From an uncultured Prevotella sp. (GTDB lineage Bacteria > Bacteroidota > Bacteroidia > Bacteroidales > Bacteroidaceae), in contig CABUXJ010000018.1 in assembly GCA_902495455.1 (NCBI GenBank), positions 1-52,064 of the forward strand: a DNA stretch of 52,064 nt, read 5' to 3'. The notes beneath the pieces are model-generated. The model was not told where the DNA came from and did no database searches. It worked only from the letters and a program-made list of their open reading frames with translations. The position numbers and the translations under genes are program-made. This document shows, one piece after another, positions 18,182-25,842 of this stretch. Position 1 is the stretch's first letter. The number at the start of each line of letters is the position of its first letter.

Positions 18182-20644
18182 TCACTTATTGGCTATCATT
18201 CGCGCCAGTTCCACGACGTCGGCCACGGTGATGCGGCCGTCGCCCGTCAGGTCGCTGTTTTCTGTCCTGACGCCTGTCGGATCGCTGTTGGAGATGTATT
18301 TCGAGAGCAGCGTGATGTCGGCCACGTTGACACGGCCGTCGCCGTTGACATCGCCGAGAATATCGGATTGGGGAGCGGCCACTTCGATGACATGCCGGCT
18401 TATGAGGTGGTTCAGGTCCTCGGATGATGTGGAGAACCAAAAGTAGTATGTTCCCGCCTCGTCGGGGATAAACTCATAATCGAAGTCGAGAGTCTCGCCT
18501 GCGGCAATTTGTATATAACGACCCGGACCGACCCAGACCGTCGTCTCCAGTTCGAGCCTCGTCTCCGAGGCATGGAAGAGTTGGAGCGGACCGCTGTAAT
18601 CATCACCGTTGTTCCGGACGGTGACACGGAAGCGGTATTCCTCGTTGACCACGGGGTCATTGTAGGGCGAAACAGAGACGACCTCAAGATTGACGACAGG
18701 TTCTTTTCCCAACGTCAACACACACCGGCCGATGATATTGGCACCATTCTTGTCAGTAGCGACATAGATATCATAGTCGGTCTCTTCGGTTGGTGTGAAG
18801 TAGATCTCCATCTCGCATGAGCCTTCCTCGGGAATAGCGACGCCTGACGTCTGGACTAACGAGGCCTCTTCTGTTGTCGACGGAGCGGCAAAGACAAAGA
18901 TATTGCCGTTATATTCATCACCGGTGTTGACGATAGTGGCTTTTATGGTCTGTTCGACGTTTATATCCGGGTTTTCTGGTAGAATGAATGACGTGGCTTC
19001 AAGATTGACAATCGGATGTTGTTCGACAGTGACAGATTTGTCGTCTCCCACGGTAACAAGGATATAGCGTTCCATGTTCAGTGAGATTGAACCGTTGAGC
19101 AAGTCTTGGATGTTATTCTTAATACCGATGGGATAGAGTTTATAGGTTCCGTCGGTAAGCCCGAATTCATTCAAGTCGAAAGCGACATTGCCATAGCCAT
19201 AACCCGGAGGCAATGCTTGCGGTGTCTGGAGATAGTCATGTAGGCGAATTTTGTTGTTGGCATCGAATGAGACGTAACCGAAATAGAAGACACCCTCACT
19301 CTCTGTAAAATTCCAGATGTCACACACCAAATAGCGGTTGTCCACTATGTGAAGATTCTCCACCGTGAGCTGGTTGGATGGTGTAACGGGTGGCATGGGC
19401 GTGTCTAACCCGTTCGGCTGGACTCCGATAACGGCCGACTGCATCATGGAATAACCATCAGAGGAACTGCTGGCTCCCATTCCCTCCGTACTACGGGGAT
19501 TGAGCACTGAAATGGCGAAATAACCGTCACACACGCCACCCCATCCCCAGTTGACATGGAAAAGGTCGCTTCCGTCATAACCGTCGATGACAAACTCGTG
19601 GCCGCCACCGTTCGATTGTCCGCCATAAATGATGGGACGGTTGTTCATGAGTTCCTGCAGAAGCAGCGAGTTCCACTGACTGATAGTGTAGTCCGAGCGA
19701 TGGGCTGTATATAGATTTGGGTCATAATCAAAATACTTCTTCAACGCCGGAGCGACCAGAGCATCCTGAGCCCCGGATTCATTTATATCATAGTCCATCT
19801 CCACTGACACTCCACAGGCCAGCATGAGGTCAGATACGGCATATCCGGTTTCTGCTATCATTGCGAGATATTCAGCCTCGGTCATCAGATACGGATAGTC
19901 GGGATAGCTGTCTGCCATACCGTCCCAGTCAAACGGTGTCCCGGCCGGGATGGCATCTATACTAAATCCGTTTGTCTTAGTCGTATATGACGGTATCTCG
20001 GTCGTGACCGCAGCCGGCCAACGATGATAATACATCACCTGGGCCATCGCCGTGGCTACACAGCCTGTCACATTGAAACCGTAATGACGGACGCCGTCGT
20101 CATCGTCATAATAGCCGTATATCAATGAGGAATATGGAGCAGACTGATTCCATTTTGATTTAAGCAGAGGTGCAATGACTTGATTACTCATAACCATCTG
20201 CCGCTCATCAGACATTTTCACTCCGGTCTTATTCTTCATCACACCACCGATACTGTCCGGTGCTTCATAACGTGCCGTAACGCCTAACGAGTCAAGCGCC
20301 TCAATCCGGTCGGCATAACCCTGCAGCCACGCCCGCATGTTCGCGGGAATGTTGTCGGGGTCATAGCTTCCCGTGAGCGAATAGCCGAGGATAGGGACAG
20401 TGCGGTCGTCACCGGAAACGATGACATAGCCGCGGTCTGCGTTGAAAACGTAATAGCATGCCTCCTCTTGCTGTCCCGCCTTGCGACGCGGTGCACTGAC
20501 GGCATCCGTCCGCTGTGAAATTCCTACGCCCTTGGTCTTCAGAAAAGCACGCGCTTTCTCCAAAGCCGCCTCACGGCTGACTCCATCGGCCTGAGCCAGA
20601 ATGGAGCACAAGAAAGCCATGACAATCAATAATCCTTTTCTCAT
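18182..20644 (-). CDS. C10-family cysteine protease with C-terminal dockerin
   Basis: An 820-residue secreted protease of the streptopain (SpeB)/interpain family. Signal peptide about 1-19; a Spi/propeptide-like segment about 21-115 (YYVFNADRGYVIVSGDD). The catalytic domain has Cys195 in GFNVTGCVATAMAQVMYYHRW and His349 in GGGHEFVIDGYDG, followed by HVNWGWGG. Two or three beta-sandwich repeats (about 450-750) follow. The last 59 residues are a type I dockerin with two calcium loops, DVNGDGRVNVADITLLS and DLTGDGRITVADVVELA. Interpain A of Prevotella intermedia degrades host proteins; the substrate here is unknown. The dockerin predicts docking to a cohesin, possibly that of the next gene. It neighbours the fimbria locus. 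Confidence 0.88.
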   Translation of the reverse strand: MRKGLLIVMAFLCSILAQADGVSREAALEKARAFLKTKGVGISQRTDAVSAPRRKAGQQEEACYYVFNADRGYVIVSGDDRTVPILGYSLTGSYDPDNIPANMRAWLQGYADRIEALDSLGVTARYEAPDSIGGVMKNKTGVKMSDERQMVMSNQVIAPLLKSKWNQSAPYSSLIYGYYDDDDGVRHYGFNVTGCVATAMAQVMYYHRWPAAVTTEIPSYTTKTNGFSIDAIPAGTPFDWDGMADSYPDYPYLMTEAEYLAMIAETGYAVSDLMLACGVSVEMDYDINESGAQDALVAPALKKYFDYDPNLYTAHRSDYTISQWNSLLLQELMNNRPIIYGGQSNGGGHEFVIDGYDGSDLFHVNWGWGGVCDGYFAISVLNPRSTEGMGASSSSDGYSMMQSAVIGVQPNGLDTPMPPVTPSNQLTVENLHIVDNRYLVCDIWNFTESEGVFYFGYVSFDANNKIRLHDYLQTPQALPPGYGYGNVAFDLNEFGLTDGTYKLYPIGIKNNIQDLLNGSISLNMERYILVTVGDDKSVTVEQHPIVNLEATSFILPENPDINVEQTIKATIVNTGDEYNGNIFVFAAPSTTEEASLVQTSGVAIPEEGSCEMEIYFTPTEETDYDIYVATDKNGANIIGRCVLTLGKEPVVNLEVVSVSPYNDPVVNEEYRFRVTVRNNGDDYSGPLQLFHASETRLELETTVWVGPGRYIQIAAGETLDFDYEFIPDEAGTYYFWFSTSSEDLNHLISRHVIEVAAPQSDILGDVNGDGRVNVADITLLSKYISNSDPTGVRTENSDLTGDGRITVADVVELARMIANK

Positions 20645-20675
20645 ATTTATTCTGTCTTTCTTCGTTTACATTTGC

Positions 20676-20699
20676 ATCTGACACAGCGTCATGTCAGAT
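20676..20699. promoter_or_regulatory. Inverted repeat in the protease leader
   Basis: ATCTGACA (20676-20683) and TGTCAGAT (20692-20699) are perfect 8-base inverse complements, 32-55 bases upstream of the protease start codon. It could be an operator or a leader hairpin; there is no T-run. Confidence 0.4.
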
Positions 20700-20782
20700 T
20701 GAATATTCACCGCTCCCCCCCCACATTGCATCTAATATTCCATTCCTTGATATCCTCCTACCTATGGAGGACTGGCGGGGCC

Positions 20783-22027
20783 TTACTTCTTCGGTTTTCC
20801 CAAAATCACGTCGTCCTTACCGTCATCGGGAAGCGTTTCGTTGTGGTCGTCGTCTTCGGGCTGTGACGGAAGTGTGGTTCGATAGATGCTGACTTTGCCG
20901 GATTTTAAGAGGACATGCTCACGGGTGTCCGTGCGCACAATGGTGGTATCGGCAAGACCGTCAGGGCGTCCTTTCAAAGTTATCTCAAAGGCAGCCGGCA
21001 ACTGCTTGTTGAACGCCTGGGGTGTGATTACGGCACAACATGCGACGTCCACGGTGTCACGGTCGGCCGCGGCGACACCCTTCGTACGGGCCATCGTAAC
21101 GGCCGACGGTACTGAACGGTGATAGCCGTAGAACGTTCCGCCGCCACCCGACTCACTGGCGTTCTGGGCCTCAGTCGTAAGCATTGGCAGCAACGTCTCT
21201 TCCATAAAGACATTGCGCATACGGACGATGATGCTGTCGGAACGCATTTCGGGCGTATTGGCCACGCGGACATACAGACGTACGTTGGTCATGACGTGGC
21301 GGAAACCGATAGTCATCGGGACATTCTCCGCTTCACGTGTCGGAATACCGGCCGTGGGGATACCGAAGAGGATGTCCGTCCGGCGCATGGCTTCGTCGAA
21401 TTCCTGGTCGGAATGGACGACGATGGGGAATCCGCTCTTCAGATTGTCGTAGGTCATATCCTCGCGATAGGGAGCGTATGCCATGACGGCCACACGGTCA
21501 GCAGTGTGCAACGGATAGATGAATCCAAGCCCGTCGACGCGGGTGATGCTTCCGTCGGCGTTTATCCGGGCACGGATATTCTCATAACCGTATGTCCGGC
21601 AGTCACGATAGGCGTCGGCTATGAGCAGGGCCTCGCGGTCAGTGTAACCGTTCATATCATCCGGAACATCTGTTGCCACGTTTCCCATGTCGGGAGCGGC
21701 GATGTCTGTGCGGCCGCCATCACCATACGGCCGGTCTGACGCGGCTACCCATTCGGCATAATTGTTTCCCTTGAGTATGAATATACCTATTTCTGTTCCT
21801 TCAGCAAAAGTGCTGTTCTGAAAATCAAGGCTTGTGCTGCGCGTTCCGTCGATGGCAGGGCCTATGCTTACCCCACCACCAACGGAAAGCTGCAGCTGAC
21901 GTACCCTGGACAACGCATCAGCATCGTCCGAAGGAAACCCGGAGAATGTGCTGTCAGAGGAACACGCCGCAAAGGCGAGTGCCACGACAGACATTGCTAT
22001 GGATGTTTTAAAAGTATTTATGTTCAT
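20783..22027 (-). CDS. Fimbrillin family lipoprotein (Mfa1/FimA-like)
   Basis: A 414-residue lipoprotein precursor with lipobox in MSVVALAFAACSSDS (Cys at about residue 22). The mature part follows the fimbrillin pattern: an early strand region ending in SLDFQNSTFAEGTEIGIFI, a VAVMAYAPY block (about 175) and a FRHVMTNVRLYVRV block (about 240), which recur in the other fimbrillins of this window. In P. gingivalis such proteins are exported as lipoproteins, cleaved by Arg-specific protease and polymerised by donor-strand exchange. It is the last gene of the fimbria-type run, 42 bases after the TPR gene. It could be a shaft or tip subunit. Confidence 0.8.
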   Translation of the reverse strand: MNINTFKTSIAMSVVALAFAACSSDSTFSGFPSDDADALSRVRQLQLSVGGGVSIGPAIDGTRSTSLDFQNSTFAEGTEIGIFILKGNNYAEWVAASDRPYGDGGRTDIAAPDMGNVATDVPDDMNGYTDREALLIADAYRDCRTYGYENIRARINADGSITRVDGLGFIYPLHTADRVAVMAYAPYREDMTYDNLKSGFPIVVHSDQEFDEAMRRTDILFGIPTAGIPTREAENVPMTIGFRHVMTNVRLYVRVANTPEMRSDSIIVRMRNVFMEETLLPMLTTEAQNASESGGGGTFYGYHRSVPSAVTMARTKGVAAADRDTVDVACCAVITPQAFNKQLPAAFEITLKGRPDGLADTTIVRTDTREHVLLKSGKVSIYRTTLPSQPEDDDHNETLPDDGKDDVILGKPKK

Positions 22028-22069
22028 ATTTGGTATGTTCCTTGTGAAGTCAATATCAATATGTGAGAG

Positions 22070-23665
22070 TTAGCGAATACCCATTTTGCGACGGTAGACC
22101 TTATTGGTACTCAACGTGACATAAAGATTGTCGTCGGGAGCTATCTTTTCAAGCATCCTATAGTATTTGCCCAGCTGTTTGTACTGATCCTTCTGCAAAT
22201 AATAATATGCCAAGAAACGCACCGACAGTTTTAAACAACGTTTTTGCAGCCCATTCAATTCTGCGTCTATCGGACACAACCGTATGATTTCCTCCGCATC
22301 GGAAATGCCCAGACCTTCGGTTTGTTCTTTATCTAAGACTTGTGACGCTATGCTTATACGTTGTGCATAAGCTATCAGCGCATTATCCTCCATGCCGTTT
22401 TCACTAAAAGCAAGTTTGGCCATTTCTTCATAAGTGTCAAAAGCCTTCCTGTATGCAGCAAGTTTTTCCTCTCCATTCAAGAAGTCAGCTTGCTTCACAT
22501 ATAGTTCGGCAAGTTCGTTGATGTCTGAGGAGCTGAGCTTTCCCGTTGTTTTTCTATAAGCCATATACTTTTCATATTCTTCTATTGCCAATTCCGGATA
22601 ACCCTTTTTCTCATAAGCGGCCACTATTTTTTTCATAGCTTCGCCCTTCTGTCTGTCTTCCCGCCTCTTCATGTTCTCATACGCCTCATCGGACTTATAG
22701 TCAGACTTCTTAATCTCATAATCAATACATTCCTTATACATTGCGACGGCATCATCATAGCGTTTCAGCCCAAGATAAGCATCACCATAATTGATGAAGT
22801 CCGTGAAGTCTATTTCGAGACTGTCAGACTTGTTGAACAAAGCGTCAGCTGCGGTCAGAGCCTGTTCATACCGTTCCAATTTTACACTATTCTGGAGCAT
22901 CAGCCGATTGAGGTCGGCATTGGCAGGATATTTCGTGAGAGCCAATGACAGGATTGAGTCCGACCGGTTGTAGGCTCCGACACCGGCACCGGCGGCGCCC
23001 GCTCCCTGCAGCAGACGGACATAACCCTCTACCTGTCCGGGAGTCATGAGAGCAACATCTGCTTTTGAATATGCGTCAATAGCCTGATTTGTGTAGTCCA
23101 ATCCCGATTGAATATCCGTGGCATCCACGTACAGACGGCCTATTTCTACATATATATTTGCTTCGGGATTAATATTGGCCAGCTCTTCCAACTTCCTTAC
23201 TGCCCCATCCAGATCATATTTGCTATACTTCTTGTTTGCCATCAAACCAGCGTATGCCAGATAACCTTCCGGATCTTTAGGATTAGCCGCAATGGCACGG
23301 TCAAACCATTCAAATGCTGTGATTGTATCTTTCCTTTGTCTGAGTTCTGTTCCTCCGACAATATATGCGGGTGCATATTGGGGATTTACCTCAAGAGCCT
23401 TACGGAGATAGTTAAAAACGTACGAACTGTCAACTCCACTGGGAGCATGATTGTATGCCCGGGCTATGCCGGTAAGCACTTTTGCGTCTTTGCTGTACTT
23501 GGGATATATTTCCTTTGCTATAAAATGCTCCGCATTTTCTCCATGCTTTTCAACAATTTTTTCTACAGCCTTAATCGTTGCGTCCGGGTCCGTCTGCGCC
23601 TGTGCGCCGATTGCCGATGCCAGCATCATGGCTATCGTGAGAACATATCTTGCTATCTGTTTCAT
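22070..23665 (-). CDS. Exported TPR-repeat protein
   Basis: A 531-residue protein with signal peptide MKQIARYVLTIAMMLASAIGAQAQ. Most of the rest is helical tetratricopeptide-like repeats (for example residues about 75-165: PQYAPAYIVGGTEL, DRAIAANPKDPEGYLAYAGL, and about 290-375). It has no lipobox, so it is probably periplasmic. TPR proteins usually hold together protein complexes. Its place between a large barrel protein and a fimbrillin, with gaps of 23 and 42 bases, suggests a role in assembly or secretion of the surface structure. Base composition is AT-richer than its neighbours. No exact family is recognised. Confidence 0.72.
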   Translation of the reverse strand: MKQIARYVLTIAMMLASAIGAQAQTDPDATIKAVEKIVEKHGENAEHFIAKEIYPKYSKDAKVLTGIARAYNHAPSGVDSSYVFNYLRKALEVNPQYAPAYIVGGTELRQRKDTITAFEWFDRAIAANPKDPEGYLAYAGLMANKKYSKYDLDGAVRKLEELANINPEANIYVEIGRLYVDATDIQSGLDYTNQAIDAYSKADVALMTPGQVEGYVRLLQGAGAAGAGVGAYNRSDSILSLALTKYPANADLNRLMLQNSVKLERYEQALTAADALFNKSDSLEIDFTDFINYGDAYLGLKRYDDAVAMYKECIDYEIKKSDYKSDEAYENMKRREDRQKGEAMKKIVAAYEKKGYPELAIEEYEKYMAYRKTTGKLSSSDINELAELYVKQADFLNGEEKLAAYRKAFDTYEEMAKLAFSENGMEDNALIAYAQRISIASQVLDKEQTEGLGISDAEEIIRLCPIDAELNGLQKRCLKLSVRFLAYYYLQKDQYKQLGKYYRMLEKIAPDDNLYVTLSTNKVYRRKMGIR

Positions 23666-23688
23666 ATCGTCATGTTTTGAAGGTTGGT

Positions 23689-25827
23689 TCAGAACTTATA
23701 CTGTACGCCAATATTCAGCGTCTCGAGGTATCTCAACTTAAAAGACTCCACACCCGGCAGCCGGTCGTTGGTGAGCAGATAGAGCGTCGGAGTGAATACC
23801 ACACCCAAACGCGGCGTGACATTGGCGGTGAGCTTCACACCACCATGAAGTCCGAAACTTATGTTTGTTTCTACCGGTTCGTCCTGACGCACCTCGTGAC
23901 CGGACAACAAGCGTTCGTCCTTCGAAAGTGAGGCATTCTCGCCAAAAACGATGGCACACGTCGGACCGGCGAAGACGCTGAACTCAAACAGGCGACGGCC
24001 GGGACGACAGCCGTCACACAGAGTCGCCAGATTGGCCATATAGCTGGCGGAGACGAAACCAAGGAAATAGCGATGGTTCCAAAGACCGTGACGAGACACA
24101 GGGGTGTAGCCGTCGGCGACGTTGGCCATGTTATAGTCGTTGAAGGCTGTCATGCCTGTGGCGGCGAAAGAAGCGAACTCAAACGCCAGGCGTGCCGAGA
24201 AGATATCGTTGACACGATATTCTCCGTAAGCAAGGCCGTTATATGTCATCGAGGAACCTCCGGCATCATAGCCGCCCTTGGTCTGCATGAGATTAATTCC
24301 GCCGCCAATGCCCACCGTTATACGGCTCTCGGCGGCAACGGCACGCTCAGCAGCATCGTCTTTCAGACGGAAACGGCGCCCACGGGTGAGGACGGTCAGA
24401 CCCATGTTGAGGGTATAGGCGTTGTCGGAATAACGTCTGTTCCAATCTACGTTAGAATAGGGTATCTTATAAGAATAGTAGGTGTAGCGCGGCTCTACGA
24501 ATAGCTGGAGGCCCGGAGTCAGGCTCGTCCATAGATGAAGACCGGCCGTGTAGGACTCGGTGCGGCAGGCCAAATGGCGGCCGTTCTGATATTTGGCCAT
24601 GCGGCCGATACCTCCTCCGGCTACGGCATAGACACCGAAACGACTGTCCCAGTCATAGTTTTTGTTGAAACCGAAAGGATTAAGCAGAGCTTCGGCACGC
24701 GCTCCAAAATAGAGACTATGATAGTAGCGGTGATATTCGGGATGATAGGGCGATGGTTCTTCGGCGATGGTGGTTTTCAGCCACGTGCCGGTGGAGGTGG
24801 ATGCGGACAGGCGTAGACCGATGACGGGTGAAAGCCACTTGCCGGCAGCCACTGTCACCTCGTGGCCCATAGTCTCCATCGTAGGCAATCCGGCAGAGCT
24901 GACGAAAGCGAGTCCGTTAGAAGCCTCAAAGAACCACGGCTGACGCCACGACTGGAGCATGGAGTCGGTGGTGAGATAGTTGCGGTCGGACTTGGTCCGG
25001 ATGAACACTTCGCGGGAACGCCGTGAAAGGTTGTTCTCAAGATAGTAAATGAAATTGATGTTGGCACCATAGAACATGTCGACTCGCCGCCAGTTGCGAT
25101 ATCCGCTCAGGTCCATTGCGTCGCTAGCGATACCGTAGTATGGTTCAACGTTGATATAACCCTGCGGACCGGTGAAGAAACGCAATTGGAGACCGAGGTG
25201 CGCCTCGAATGCCTTGCCACTGCGACCATCGCGACCTAACTTCGCATATTGGGCTCCGATGCCGAGCACGGTAGAAACGTCGAGCAGACGGGCAGGGTCA
25301 TAACCATAAAAATAGGATGAGAGGCTGAACAAGTGGTCCAGCTTCGCATTATATTTATAGAAAAGGATGTCTTTGTCTTTCTGATAGCCGAAAGCGCCTC
25401 CAAGCGTGAGGCGCATCGAATGAAGACGGGTCAACTGTTTGCCAACACCGATATGGGCTGTAGTGAGGGTGTTGAAATTATAGTTGTCGCCAGCAGGCAC
25501 CATCTGCTCCAAACCGGCACCACCCTCGACGAAGATGTGGTCATACCACCGGCGACGGATAGAATCACCATAGTAGAGATGTCTGTGCTCCATCTTGTAA
25601 CGCATTGCATCAAGACCTGTGGCCAAATTCTTGCGGCTTCTTTGGGTGGTGTCATTGCCGACTGTCGATTCATCCTCGGGGATAGAGTCATGAACAGCTA
25701 TCATACGTTGCTGCCATGATGCATCAACTGTGTTGCCGGTTGTGCTGTGTGCCGACGTGGTTGCGGCAAAAGCCAGTCCGAAGGTCAATACAAATATGCT
25801 ATTTTTCGTCGATTTCATCTTCTTCAT
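23689..25827 (-). CDS. Large outer-membrane beta-barrel-type protein of fimbria locus
   Basis: A 712-residue protein with signal peptide (MKKMKSTKNSIFVLTFGLAFAATTS). It is rich in alternating amphipathic strands and Tyr/Gly turns and ends in TLNIGVQYKF, the terminal aromatic typical of BAM-inserted barrels. Three similar barrel-like blocks are visible, starting near FVEGGAGLEQMVPAGDNYNF (about 92), EVTVAAGKWLSPVIGLRLSA (about 325) and ITVGIGGGINLMQTKGGYD (about 520). This suggests an internally repeated architecture. It sits 15 bases after the 915-residue gene, so they are almost certainly co-transcribed. It may be the outer-membrane component of the system; function is otherwise unknown. Confidence 0.65.
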   Translation of the reverse strand: MKKMKSTKNSIFVLTFGLAFAATTSAHSTTGNTVDASWQQRMIAVHDSIPEDESTVGNDTTQRSRKNLATGLDAMRYKMEHRHLYYGDSIRRRWYDHIFVEGGAGLEQMVPAGDNYNFNTLTTAHIGVGKQLTRLHSMRLTLGGAFGYQKDKDILFYKYNAKLDHLFSLSSYFYGYDPARLLDVSTVLGIGAQYAKLGRDGRSGKAFEAHLGLQLRFFTGPQGYINVEPYYGIASDAMDLSGYRNWRRVDMFYGANINFIYYLENNLSRRSREVFIRTKSDRNYLTTDSMLQSWRQPWFFEASNGLAFVSSAGLPTMETMGHEVTVAAGKWLSPVIGLRLSASTSTGTWLKTTIAEEPSPYHPEYHRYYHSLYFGARAEALLNPFGFNKNYDWDSRFGVYAVAGGGIGRMAKYQNGRHLACRTESYTAGLHLWTSLTPGLQLFVEPRYTYYSYKIPYSNVDWNRRYSDNAYTLNMGLTVLTRGRRFRLKDDAAERAVAAESRITVGIGGGINLMQTKGGYDAGGSSMTYNGLAYGEYRVNDIFSARLAFEFASFAATGMTAFNDYNMANVADGYTPVSRHGLWNHRYFLGFVSASYMANLATLCDGCRPGRRLFEFSVFAGPTCAIVFGENASLSKDERLLSGHEVRQDEPVETNISFGLHGGVKLTANVTPRLGVVFTPTLYLLTNDRLPGVESFKLRYLETLNIGVQYKF

Positions 25828-25842
25828 TTCTTCTTAATTCTC

